From Leishmania martiniquensis (Eukaryota; Euglenozoa; Kinetoplastea; Trypanosomatida; Trypanosomatidae), in NCBI RefSeq assembly GCF_017916325.1, contig NC_090160.1, positions 594,001 through 658,000 of the forward strand: DNA of 64,000 bases, written 5' to 3'. Made by a program: the position numbers and the translations under genes. Below the pieces are notes generated by a model. That model was not told the origin of the DNA, did not search any database, and saw only the letters and a list, made by a program, of their open reading frames with translations. This document shows positions 16,273 to 27,432 of this stretch, one piece after another. Every line of letters begins with the position of its first letter. Positions within the stretch are counted from its first letter, which is position 1.

Positions 16273-19200
16273 AAAGCTCAACCGTGCGAGGTTGGAGCGT
16301 GTCGGGTAATGTAGGGTGCGCCTACCAATCGGACAGCAGAGCTCGATGCGTTTTTTGCCCCGCCAGATGGGGCGGAGGTGAGCCGGAGGCCCGGCTCGCC
16401 GACCAGGCTGCACGGCACCGGGCACGCGTGGACGCCACCTTGTGTGTGCGGGATGATGACTCTACCTCTCGCTCTGCGTTTCCCACCGTCTCTCCTGCAC
16501 ACGCATGGGTGCTCTGCACGCAAACGGTAGATACCTGGTGAAGCAGCGAAGCCCTCTCGCCCTCCACGCCACCATCGCCTTTCACACAATAGTTTCGGGG
16601 GAGAAAAAACGCCCACCCGCCCGCCCAGGAGGTTGTTGACAGGCCCCCGGTAGCGGCAGTGAGGGTGCCCGTCGAAGCTGCTGTCTGTCTCGTAACGATT
16701 GGCTGCGCCGTACTCCTAAATAGTTTGTGTCTTCTCGCTGAACTCGTAACTGCAGCCCGGTGCTACACCGTTGCTGCAAACTGTGAGCGTTGATTATTCT
16801 GTGAGCGGTTGATTGCTTTCCTTATTCATAAGTAAATATGGCTGCGCCCAGTCAACGTGTTGTCATGCGGCTCCCTAGTTCCCTCCATCCTGTTAGGGAG
16901 CAGACGCGCCGACACCCCACCAGGCCCGTGAGTGGTGTTCGGGTGGCACTGCCGACACGGACTGCGCAGCGAGGGGCCCACCACTAAGTATAAGCGCACT
17001 CGCGGGCGGAGCCCGTCTGCACCTCTTTCCCGTCCCGCGAGCAGCCTAATGTCTGTGTGTGCTTTCTCCCATAAAACGATAGTGGCGTGCCCTGTCGGCC
17101 AGCGTCCCCGGCGGTGTGTGCTCCACGCACCGTGAGGGGGACGAGGGCTGGCCCTGGCCAGAGGTCTGCTTACAGGAGAAATGAGACCCGCGAGCGCAAC
17201 GAAGCCGCGGCGAGATTTGCTCCCCAAATGTGGAGGGGGGGCTGTTCAAGCGCATGCGACTAGCAGGAGCGTCAGCCACCTACATCACGTTCTTCTCCTC
17301 CCCTCACGCTTTCTCGTCTCACACACATCACAGTCGCCCAAGAAAGTATTGATCTAAAAATCTGCAGTTTGCCAGTGTTTTACATCAAAGAAGGAAGGCA
17401 CAGCGCAACTTCGAGGCCCACCATCCCTTAGCTTGAGTGGCCGAATGCGGCGTGCTTTGGTGCCGATATACTTCGTAGGTTATTTTGTTCACATGACGTG
17501 CGTAGCATCAGTGGTTCCCTTTGGGTATGTTTCTTCTGTGGTGAATTTCAAAACATGCCGCCAAAGGTTATGATTGGGGGGGGGCGGGGAGCGCACAAGA
17601 ATGTCGGTTTTTCGAGCCGCAATTGTATTTCAGCCTTTTTCAAGCTCAGAACCTTAGGATGCCCTTAATGACTGGTGGATCTTTTCTACCAATTAGAAAG
17701 TTTCATATCCTTTCACATGACCAAGGCCCCTGCCGAAGAACTTATCTTTCGGTGTGAAAAAGAAGCCCACCTATTTCTCCGCACGGCGTGGCGGCCAAAT
17801 CATCTCCATGGTGTTTCCGTTGAACAGTTCCTATGTCTTTTTTTTCGCCCCAGAGGCACTTACACGCCATAAGTCTCTCCCGCTCACATTTGTCGGCTTG
17901 TTGGGCACATTATCTTTGTTGGGTCGCGGCCGAGGCGGGTGTTGAGGTGCAGAGTGATACCTGGAGGCTGCTATTACAAGAAAAAAAGACCCGCCTCTTT
18001 TCCGCCCACTTAATACTCGATGCGGTGTGCTTGAGAAAAAAGACAGCTTTGGAGAGGTATTCTTGGTGAACTTCAGGACCTGCACAGCAATATCCCTCGA
18101 GCTGGTCCAGGCTCCCCGGTTTTCCTTTAGCTGGTCCTTGTTAAAAGGATTTTCCCTAATAAAACTGTGCTCTGAGCTCGCGGAGGTTTTCTAGTAAGAG
18201 CATGCCAAAATAAACGCGAACAGCACATCACCTACACAATGTGGATGTTGAATCGCGATGAACGAATTGGGGCGTGGCGCCCCGGTTGCGACTTATGACG
18301 CTTGTGCGGGTAGAAGGCTGGGGCGTTTTGGCTTGTGGGCGGCGGTTTCTGGTCCCCGGGCGGGGTGGGGTCGGGGCGTTCCCGGTGTTTATGGCGGGCC
18401 CCTTGGGCCCCGCCGGGCTCCCCGCTTCATGAAGCATGGGGGCGAGGCTGTCGCGTAAAGGTGACGGGTCCAATTTTTTTCTCTGGCGCTCCACAGGTAG
18501 CGTTTGTGGCGATTTGTGTGAATGGTGTGTCCGTAAAAAAGGGGGGCGCCCGGCCCGGCGGCACGTGCCTCGATTTTTGTATGCTGCCTTTTTTATGCAA
18601 AGGGGGTATTTGCGCAAAATACTTTTGGCTCTTCTCCCGTGCGCGCCCCTCGTGTCCATATCCAATCGGGGTGCCTACGAGTCCCTTGGTTGGGGGGGGC
18701 GGCGGTTTTGTTCGCCAAAGGTTTTTTTTTGTCGTCGGCTAGGTTCTGCTTTGGGCTGGCCGGAGGGCTGCCGCTACGCAGCCCAACCTAGAGGCAGTGT
18801 GTTGCTTTGGTTCGCTGCCGGTTTCTGTGGGAATGGCTGCTTTTTCACGGTGCGGGTACCGGGGTTTTGCTTTGAGGATGTTGCCGTGGTGGTGGCGGGG
18901 GGGCTTTTCCTCCTTTGGGCGTGGGCGGTTCGGCCGGTGGCGGGGGTTGGTAGCGTGGGTTTTTTGGGGAAGGGGGTATGCCTTTTGGGTCCCCGGGGGC
19001 GCTTGGCGCCCGGGGCCGGCGCGGGCGGGGTTGGCCGGGGGGTATGGGGGCGCGGCGCCAGGCAGGGCGCGGGCGGCGGCCGGGGGGGCCCCCGGCGAAA
19101 AAGCGGCGCGCCATTGCCGCCGTATTTTGACCGGGGCCGACCGCCCTTTGTGCTGTTTCTTTTTAGTGCGCGTGCATAAGGGGGTGGTGGTGGGCGAAGG

Positions 19201-19955
19201 GAATCGCCCGCTCAACGAGCGCACGCCCGAGAAGGGGGAGGAAAAAAGAAACCGAGAGAAGGGCAAACCCGCGGGCATGAGGGGAGGGATGCACTTCCAC
19301 TTCGGTGGGGAAAGGGCATCGGATGTGGGGAGGGGAGGGGAGAGAGCGGCAGCATCAGCAGCCAAGGAAGAAAGCGACGACGGTGCACCTCGGCGGGGGC
19401 CACAACTCTGCGTATATGATTGCACACCTCAGCACCCTCGACAGATAGATTTGCACGCCGGCGCGTGTTTGCGTGCGCGGTGCTTGTGGGCCTCTCTACA
19501 CTAGAGTAGCGGGTGAAGATGGAGCAACCGAATCATGGCGAGCAGGATGTACGCGCGTGGCGGGCGGGGGGAGGGAAGGGAATGCCTGCCGGATACCATG
19601 CGCGTGCATCTCGCGTCTCTATGCGGTGGTGTCGCGGGTACCCGCAGTAAGCCCGTGGAATCCAAAGGGACTGTGCGTGCTCGCCGAGTTGGCTGCGGCG
19701 AGCATATGGTGGGGGAGGGAAAGAGAGCAAGAAGCTCATGCGGCTTTCCTCACCTTTCGTCTCCGAAAAGACACCCACACAAGCACATGCAGTTGGCAGC
19801 AAATGTTCCGACGTCGACATCCGCTGACGAGTTCCCGGCGTGAGAACAAAGAAGAGGTAATCAGGCAAGGCACACACGAATGGCGTTGCAGAGAAGAAAG
19901 CGATACTCGTGCACTGCCAGTATGTCTATGTGTATGTGTGTGCGACATCCACCTC
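16273..19955. other. Unique non-coding region between copies A and B
   Basis: No gene recognised over 3.7 kb. Four parts differ by eye. About 16,273-17,300 is GC-rich and repeat-like, with short open frames only. About 17,300-18,230 is AT-richer than anything else here, with many stops. About 18,230-19,160 is G/T-skewed with many G and T runs. About 19,160-19,955 has ordinary trypanosomatid UTR texture and is probably the calpain 3' UTR. I cannot tell whether the first three parts belong to this locus. Confidence 0.6.
18230..19160. other. G/T-skewed homopolymer-rich island
   Basis: The plus strand is dominated by runs of G (up to eight) and T (up to ten) with few A. The open frames through it are Gly/Trp/Phe/Arg-rich and carry no domain. 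An imperfect inverted repeat sits inside it at 18,739-18,791 (arms CTAGGTT...TGGGCTG and CAGCCCA-ACCTAG). The composition is unlike the flanks. It could be low-quality consensus or a genuine skewed repeat. Confidence 0.6.
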
Positions 19956-22076
19956 TCATATCACCAGCTCGAACTTCGCATTGTGCTCCTTCCTGCCCTT
20001 GCACAAGTTGTCGCCGCGGTAGGTGCGAAAGACGTTGTTGCCGTCCTTGATCTGGTACACCGTGGTGAGGCTCGTAAGGGTGCCGGCGTGGAATAAGGTC
20101 AAATTCTTGAACACCGCGTTGTCCTTGTCCAGACGCACAATCCTCACAACGACGTCTTTGCTGGACACCTTGGTCTTGGTGCGGAGCGCGATTACGTACT
20201 TCTTGTTTGGCACGTTGTTGCCGGCGCTGCTCTTCATACGACGTGGGATGACAAGGTACTTGTGGCCCTTTGTGAACTTATAGAAGAGGGAGACGGAGCG
20301 GGACTGCTGGAAGAGGTACTCGGTACTGGGCTCCTCCGGATTCTCACTGGTGTTCGCTACCACCTTCTGCAGTGACCCGTGTATGTCGCCCTCAGAAATG
20401 CTCAGCATCACAGCGGCGTATTTGCTGTCGGGGTCACTGGCCGCCAGCCCGCGTCGATCCCCTTGATGCAGCGAGATGTACGCCGGAAACTCGGACGTCT
20501 TGTTTACGATAATCTCGAGTGCCGTGCCGCACACAAGGTCGTCGAAGTGGCCGAGGACGCGGTAGTCGTACCACGAGTGGAACCAGTTGCCGCGGCGGAA
20601 GCATACGGAGCCGCTGTCGAAGAACATCGACACATCGCGCCACTCCATCCAGAAAACGCCATCCGCTTTCTTCCGAGGACGGCATGCGAGCTTGATGAAT
20701 GGGTAGCGGTCCCACAGAGGACTGCCATCGCCCCAGTCCCCCGTCCACTCCACCTGAGACCCCCACGGGTTTCGGATTTTCAGCATGCAAAGGTGATGCA
20801 GCGGGAAGTGCCTCACATCCAGCACCGAGTACGCGTGGCCGGCGGCCAGCCCGGCCTTGTCGAACAGCGCCTTCGCCTGGGACGCCGAGAGCTGCTTGCC
20901 GGCCATGCTTAGGCCGTCACTACTCGGGGTGGCAATGCAGATGAGGTACTTCTTCTCGTTCCATCGGTGGAGGGAGTCGAACAGCCTTCTCCGCGCCTCG
21001 GGGTCTGTCTGTGCTCTCTTCCAGGTGCCACCGAAGTTGTAGGCCGGGAAGCCGGTGAGGTCCTCGAGGGCTTGCCACGGGTACCCGCCCACGATCGCCT
21101 GGTACGAGCCGAAGGCCTTCGCGTAGGCTTTCTCTAAGAAGGACACCCAAAGCTCGTTGGGATGATTGCGGTTGCGCGCGAATACCGGCAACAGCTGCAC
21201 GCTGGGCAAGTAGGAGTCCACGATGATGGTACGCCACCACCCGCTGATGTTCAGGTTCACGCGCCACGCGCCGTACTTCCGCTCCTGCTTGCGGATGTAG
21301 CACCAGTGGTGGTTCGCAAACATGCCCTTGATGGCGGCGCTGTACTCGGCCAGCGCAGCCACGGCGCAGAGGTAGTAGCAGTCGCCGAGCTGACCTTGTT
21401 CGATGTCTTTTGGTGAAATGTAACCGAAGAGGCGAATCCTCGAGTGCCATTCCTTGGGCAAGAAGTCCTCGGGGCGACGCCACGCAACCGTCTCCGGCCG
21501 CTTGAGGCACTCGTTTGGGTCCGAGTCGATGCCGGGGCGGATCAGCGACTGTGAGGTGGGCGGGAAGGACGTGTCAGCGTACATCTTGCTCTTCATCCGC
21601 GCCACCTTCAGGAGCCGATTTTGGTTGGTAATCTTCGGGTTCATCTCGCTCAGCTTGCGCATCTTGGCGAGGTTGGCGCTAACCTGCGCGGCGGCCTTCT
21701 GACGTAGCCTCTGCCGGTCCGCCTCGGTGAAGGCGATTCCGGAGTACTTCACGTAGACGCCCTTCAGCTCCCGGACTTTCACCATGGCTTTGGTCTCCAG
21801 CGGGAACACCGACATGGTGGCGGTGCAGGCGCCGGCGTTGCTCCTGCGCACGAGTTCTGTGTCGCTCATCTTGATAATGTTCGAGCCGTCGCCGAATTCG
21901 GCCTTCACTTCCATCTGGTAGTCCTGCGTGTCGTTGTAGAAATACCAAGTATGGCCCTTGACGACCTTGAAGAGGCGGCCATCGTGGAAGCACGGGGTCG
22001 ATTTGCCCGAGACGAGGGGCCCGCCGAGCCTGTAGACCGGCTTCGCATCACAGCAGCCGCAGCAACCGTTGCCCAT
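19956..22076 (-). CDS. Calpain-like cysteine peptidase, acylated N-terminus (706 aa, complete)
   Basis: Start is the ATG at 22,074-22,076, giving MGNGCCGCC: Gly2 fits N-myristoylation and Cys5/6/8/9 palmitoylation, so the protein is probably tethered to the plasma or flagellar membrane. Residues about 25-115 look like the trypanosomatid DUF1935 domain (FHDGRLFKVVKGHTWYFYND). The papain-like core follows, with a complete calpain triad: Cys233 in GQLGDCYYL, His414 in AGHAYSV, Asn436 in KIRNPWG. Residues about 540-700 resemble the C2-like calpain domain. Many kinetoplastid calpain-like proteins lack triad residues, so activity is plausible here, though Ca2+ dependence cannot be judged. A 48-codon upstream in-frame extension from 22,220 would bury the acylation signal and is rejected. 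Last gene of the unit in transcription order. Confidence 0.93.
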   Translation of the reverse strand: MGNGCCGCCDAKPVYRLGGPLVSGKSTPCFHDGRLFKVVKGHTWYFYNDTQDYQMEVKAEFGDGSNIIKMSDTELVRRSNAGACTATMSVFPLETKAMVKVRELKGVYVKYSGIAFTEADRQRLRQKAAAQVSANLAKMRKLSEMNPKITNQNRLLKVARMKSKMYADTSFPPTSQSLIRPGIDSDPNECLKRPETVAWRRPEDFLPKEWHSRIRLFGYISPKDIEQGQLGDCYYLCAVAALAEYSAAIKGMFANHHWCYIRKQERKYGAWRVNLNISGWWRTIIVDSYLPSVQLLPVFARNRNHPNELWVSFLEKAYAKAFGSYQAIVGGYPWQALEDLTGFPAYNFGGTWKRAQTDPEARRRLFDSLHRWNEKKYLICIATPSSDGLSMAGKQLSASQAKALFDKAGLAAGHAYSVLDVRHFPLHHLCMLKIRNPWGSQVEWTGDWGDGSPLWDRYPFIKLACRPRKKADGVFWMEWRDVSMFFDSGSVCFRRGNWFHSWYDYRVLGHFDDLVCGTALEIIVNKTSEFPAYISLHQGDRRGLAASDPDSKYAAVMLSISEGDIHGSLQKVVANTSENPEEPSTEYLFQQSRSVSLFYKFTKGHKYLVIPRRMKSSAGNNVPNKKYVIALRTKTKVSSKDVVVRIVRLDKDNAVFKNLTLFHAGTLTSLTTVYQIKDGNNVFRTYRGDNLCKGRKEHNAKFELVI

Positions 22077-22993
22077 CTTCCTGCCCTGCCCGGTAAGCTC
22101 TCCTCCTCCTGCGTGTGACGTGCGACTCTCGCACTCCCTTCCTATCAGATGAACCGCAGCTGCGCGACAAGGCTGGTCGCGCAGGCAGACCGACCGGCTC
22201 ACTCGCGCCACGCGTGCCAAGGCGGAGCAGCAACGAGGAACGAGCGAAGGGCGTCAGAGGGAACGTGGGGAGGGGGCAGGAGGAGGAGCGGCTCTCATGG
22301 GGTGTGGTGGGCGCAGAGGGGTCACATCCGAGGGTAACGCAGAGAGAGGGGGAGGAGAAGGGGAGACGATGACAGAGCGGTTTGGGATGGAGCGCGATGA
22401 CGAACGCGAAGGGAACGGCTTCCAGAGAAGAGACGCACCCACACCCACACCTATATATATATATCTGTGTGTGTATAGACATCTGCGCGGTGGGGAGACG
22501 AGGAAGTTAGGGAGCAGCTGAAGGGGACACATGCACGCACGTGCGCCACGGGCATAGTCGCACGAAATCGGGGACGTGACGACCGCGTAGTAGGCATTGA
22601 AGAGACTGGTGCCGCCTACGCAGTGCGCAGAGCACGCTGTGTACCTTAATCATCGCCGCCTTTTTTTTGTGTGTGCGCCTGGTGTACTGCGAGTAACGCA
22701 ACACTGCTCCCCCCCGCAGAAGTCTGTGTCTGCTGACACGCGTCACGATGATTGGAGCCGTGGGGGAAACGTGCGTGTGTAGGGGGAGGTGGCTGAAGGG
22801 AGGTCTGGGGGTACGACAGCCATTGCTGAGCACCATTTTTGCGTCATAGCAGACGCTTACACACCCACACACACCAGACTGGAGAGGCTCGGGCGCGGAA
22901 GATCAGGAAAACGAGCGGGTAAGAGAAGACGGAGTTCACTCACGTGCATTGCCTCGACACGCAGTGTACCCCCTATTTCCCCCCCCCCCCGCC
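22077..22993. other. Spacer between Rab3GAP and calpain (copy B; C 44,496-45,396)
   Basis: Non-coding. It carries pyrimidine tracts on the transcribed strand at about 22,205-22,290 and 22,335-22,372 that could serve calpain trans-splicing, and a TA/TG microsatellite at about 22,451-22,475. The counterpart in copy C is about 16 bases shorter, mostly because nearly every homopolymer (T, C, G) is shorter by one to several bases. Confidence 0.6.
22451..22475. repeat. TA/TG microsatellite (copy C about 44,868-44,893)
   Basis: TATATATATATA followed by CTGTGTGTGTA in the calpain 5' leader or Rab3GAP 3' UTR. Confidence 0.85.
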
Positions 22994-25900
22994 CTACAGC
23001 ACCTCCTTCGTCAGCGCAAGCGCTAGACGGAGAGACCGAGAGGAGTCTTGATGCACCATTAGCTGCTGGAAACAGGCGCACGTGTCGAGCGGTCGCTCCG
23101 CCATGCAGGTCAAACGCACCGTGCTCTCTTTCACCTCACGCGTCTCTGCTCGAACAAACCGTTTCGCGAAGGCGGTGGACCACGTTTCCATGCTCACCGT
23201 GACGGCGCGCATCTGAAGACTGGTTGCTTGATGCTGCTGGGATGCCGCAGCGGGGGAGCTAAGCGCGTGCACGGTGGAGGATGCCTCCGCATTCGTGGAG
23301 AAGCCTAAGAGGTACTGGAGCGCCACCGCGGTGCACACGCTCACCTCAATCTCACCGAGGTAGTGAAGGGCATTCGCAAAGAATCCGCGAAGCATCTCGG
23401 CTACCATGGCCTCCGACTCCACCGTTGACCGTTGAGCCGCAGCACTTTTGCCGACGGCGCTCCGATGACTGAGGAAGAGCGCTGAGGCCGCCTCCAAATC
23501 CTTTGTGAGCGCTGCACACTTGTCTCGTGCGTATCGGTGGAGGGCGCGTATGCGCGGAGTGGTTGGAATGCCGTGATTGGATATCTGCCGGGTAGAGGGC
23601 GGCATTGGTGAGCTGCACTCGGTCTTATCACGAGAACGACTGCGCCTACAGGGTGGATGGGCGCCGTCGTTGCCGAGAATAAAGCGGTGACACAGCATAC
23701 GGTGCAACGCGTTGGCGATAGAGGCGTTGCTCACCTCTAGCAGCAGCTCTGCTGTTGGTATGGCGGCGAGCCACGCAAGCACCTTGGTGGCTTCCTCCAG
23801 CGGGCGAAAGAGACCGTGGACGATGTCATCGCGAGAGCGAGGAACCGCCCGACGCCACAGAGACCACCACACATGCCCGGCGCCCTTGCCACTCCCGGCT
23901 CCCTCGTCCCGCTCCCGCTGTTGCATGCGCTCTGACAGGTAATGGTTGTCGCTGAGGGACACTGGTGACGATCCGCCTGGATCGACGAAGTCGCGAGGGC
24001 TGTGCCACTGGACGAAGTCAGGAAACCGTACGACGCGGCCCTCGTGTGCGTTGTTGACGTACAGGAAGAGGCACATGTCGTTGTATAGCGCGTCCGTCTG
24101 CAGCCACTCCACGCCGGCGCCCTCCACGGCGGTCGCGTCGAGGGAGTTGAGCTCCGTTGCGCGTTGTATCAGCACGTCCGTCGTGGTCGGTGGCTGCGGC
24201 AGCGGTGGAGGGACGCACAGCACCTCACCGTTCGTGATGAGGTGCCGGACAGGGCTCTTGGTCAGCGAGGTCCCTGCTCCGTCCTCTTCCGTCTTTGCGC
24301 CAGTCGTTGGGGTGGCCGCCGCCGGGGAGCCGTTGTCCGCCGATAGGCGCAGGAGCGCCTCCTGTGCGTAGCGCAGCAGCTGCAACTTCTGCAGAAGCAG
24401 CGGTCGGCGAAGGTCGACAGGCGGATCCTCTGAAGGCATGGCGAGGCAGTCCAGAAGGCGCTGCCAGCTGTTTCGCTTCTGCCCATGCGGGGGATCCACC
24501 AACAGTCGGTGAAGGCTGTCGAGGCACAGCCGCCAGAGCACCCGAACATCTGCCGGATGCGGCACCTGCGTCGCGCAGACGAAAGCGAAGCGAGAGAAGA
24601 AGGAGCTGGGGAAGTAACTGCGACGCACATCCTTTTCGTGCTCGGCGCCTCCGTCGTGTCGTTGCCGGTGCGCTGCGCTCGCCTCGCTGGAGCAGCACTG
24701 CCGATGCACCTCCCACTCCTCCCATAGACTGCGCAGGTGACGCGCCACCACCGCCTCACGTCGCTTGCCGCTCAGCGCCGCGAAAGTGGCTCCGGCAGGC
24801 TGCCCAGCGCTGGCATCGCTGTCGGCGTGCGCGTCTCCATCGCCGCCACGATCGTCATCGTCGTCGTCCGATGTCAGGGATGTGGCGAAGCGCTGGAGGA
24901 GGAATTCATGCAGCGCCGTGTTGGACCCCGTCCACTCCATAATGTGGGCCGCCAAGTCGCGCAGCTGCGCCTCGCTGCAGCGGCTGTCGCTACGCTCATC
25001 TGCGTCGCTTTCGCTTTCGTCGTCGGCTCCTTCGCGGAAGGTTCCGTCACCGTCATTTCCTCCCAGCCGCACCGCTTGATTGGTTACCGAGCCTCGCCTA
25101 TCAAGGTCCCCGTCGCCTCCGTGTGCGGGGGCATTTCTGCGCCCCACAGCGGCGCCCGTGAGAGACTCCAGATAGCCTTGCACCAACACCCCTGCGAGGT
25201 TGTCACCCACACCATGTTGGATGTCCTTGTCGTCGCGCACCACCGCCTGCGCCGTAATAGAGCACTTACGCTGTGCTGCCTGCGCCGCCGCAGCGCTGAA
25301 CCTCAACAGCGCAGGGGAGACGGAGTCGTGCCCTGCTGTAGCGAGGGCGTACAGGAAAGGGTCTAGGTGGCTGGCCCGCCCGGCTACCTCGTGCGCCTCG
25401 ACATCTTGCAGCTGGTTCCACTGGAAATGGAACCGAACGTGCCTCAGCGGAGGGGCAGCGGTGCCAAAGTCGTGGGTGAAGGCGCCGCACAGGAGCCGAG
25501 TGTACGCGTTCTCGCGACGCAGCACCTTCTCCCAGGTGAGGGGCGACGGCGCAGCGGAGAGCGGACCACCGTCGCTGTCTTCGGCCCCTGCGCCGTCGTG
25601 TTCGCCGCCGCCGCCGCCGATGGGCTCGCCGTCCAAAGACGGCCCATATGAACCAAACTTCCACGGCATCGGAAGCACATACCTCTTCCACAGGGATACG
25701 CAGATTCCGTCGAAGTCGTCGCTGCGGATGCGACTGTGTTGCCCCACGTGCAACTGAAAGAGGTCGATGTAGTCGGAGAGGGACTGGCAGCGCTCCGGAG
25801 CGCAGCCGAAGGCGTCCGCGAGGAATCGCGTGGTGAAGCTGCGTTGATGCAAGAGCGTCCACTCGGCGGTACTGATCGCGGGGGACGACTCCGGCGGGGT

Positions 25901-26769
25901 CGCTGGCATTGGAGACGGCGCGGCACAGGTCGGCAGCGGTGGAGCCACACCAACAAAAGTCTGCTTGTACGAGTCCCCGGCGGGGCGAAGCACGGAGCAC
26001 ACCCGTCTGGGTAGAAGAACGGTGAGGGCAGCAGGCTCACTGCTTTGGCCTGTTGCTGATGCGAAGACGCTGCATAGCCAGGTGCGTCAGCGGGGCTGGA
26101 TGTCGGGCACAGCCGAAGGACGCCGCCTCTGAACCGGTTCTTCAGCAGCTGGAGCAGCATCTGCCGCACTGCTGTGGAGAGCAGCGACAGCAGGTAGTTG
26201 GTTTCGCTCTCCCGGTACGACGGATTCACCATCACCTTCCTCACGAGAAAGAAGAGGGGGGTGCAGTACTGCTGCGTGATGGGGTGGGCCGCGTCTCGGA
26301 CGTGCACCTCCACCGCAATCGACAGGTCTCGATCGAGCGTCACGGAGTTCGGTGCGGTCGCTGGTGCTGCGGAAAACCCCCCTTCTGCAGCTTGAGCGGC
26401 GTTGAGGGAAATCGTTTGGCCAAACACTCTCGACGCGGTGGAAACGTGTGCGGCCGCGCTGTCTACCGAGAGAGGCGACGAAGAGGTAACAGACGACGCT
26501 GATGGTGCGGGGGAAGCTGCGGCGCCGCTCGTCATGTCGGCCACGCGCCTCCCCTTCGCAGGCGCGCTGCTGCCCGTCGCCGCTGATGCGGGGGCCACAA
26601 GGAACGACTGCAAGAGAGGCTCTCGTTCAAACAAAGTTGCCAGGTATTGCTCGATGACCTTGACGTGCTCCTCGAAACTGTTGGCGCAACTGAAGTCCTC
26701 AATGAGGAGCGGTATCTCCTCTGATGGCATCTCGCGCGGCGACTCACTGCGCGTGTCCATCGTCTGCAT
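22994..26769 (-). CDS. RAB3GAP1: Rab3 GTPase-activating protein catalytic subunit homologue, copy B (about 1,257 aa, one frameshift)
   Basis: Two overlapping frames join at the G run 25,982-25,985. Frame one starts at ATG 26,767-26,769 and gives MQTMDTRS...CFAP (about 262 aa); frame two continues AGDSYKQTF to the TAG at 22,994. With one more base, as copy A has at 64-68, the protein is continuous. The C-terminal part matches the Rab3GAP1 conserved region: FPDFVQWHSPRDF (human FVRWYSPRDY), LSERM...WWSLWRRAVP, then LEEATKVLAWLA before a helical tail, and GEVLCVPPPLPQPP upstream (human GEPLYIPVTQEPAP). The family acts with a non-catalytic partner on Rab GTPases such as Rab3 and Rab18 (GAP or exchange activity) in vesicle, ER/lipid-droplet and autophagy traffic. 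The middle is acidic and low-complexity. The gene lies between NSUN6 and calpain. Confidence 0.82.
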
Positions 26770-26920
26770 GGCTAATGGGCGGCGGGTGGTGCGGCTCTTC
26801 TTGTGGTGCTGACGTACAGAAGGACGCAGGAGGGAACGACGAAGCGTGTCCCCGTTGCGTGTGGAGGTGGGCGGGGCTGAAAGGCCGGGCCGAGTCGCGG
26901 AGATCGGCTGCTGTGACGGG

Positions 26921-26922
26921 CT
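26921..26922 (-). promoter_or_regulatory. Likely trans-splice acceptor AG for Rab3GAP (copy B)
   Basis: On the minus strand a tract of C/T (complement of 26,925-26,960) is followed by its first AG here, about 150 nt before the ATG. A second AG about 10 nt further on is also possible. Confidence 0.5.
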
Positions 26923-27432
26923 TCGAGGGAAGGGGGGTGGGGAAGAGAGAGAGCGAGGGACTGCATCGTTAGGCAGGCACGAGGCAAAGCTGATGGGGGG
27001 ATGCTTGACCCACGGGGAGTACGTTGGCAGCAAACATCTGAGCTTGTGTAGGGATGGCGAAGAGGAAGGCGGCGGTGGTGGTGGTGGTGATGGGGGCGCG
27101 CCCAATGGGATCCGCCAGGCTGTGCATTACCCCTCCTTCGATTCCCTTGATGTTATCCGACCTTTTCTCCCTTCCCCTCCGCTTTTCATGTCCGCTGCTG
27201 CAGCACTAACAGCAGCATCGGCAAGGAATCTTATCCTGCAGCTGGGCCACGCGGCCATGCTGATCACCGCCTTTACTTAACTTCTTTCTGCAGCGTGAAA
27301 CGGAAACAGGCGGAGAAGAGGGAGGAGCACGCGAGAGAGACACAGCACGCATACTTCAGCCCGTTCTCGCAAGCCCTCCCCCTCGAAAGAGGGTGAGGAC
27401 TGGCGGATCGATGGGAGGCTGTAGAAGGGCCC

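Noticed and set aside
18436..19179. 247-codon plus-strand frame with Gly/Phe/Trp-rich, membrane-like runs
   Set aside because: Direct product of G and T homopolymers in a skewed island; no domain and no start context.
22077..22220. 48-codon N-terminal extension of calpain
   Set aside because: It would place MGNGCCGCC internally and destroy the acylation signal that is characteristic of this family.
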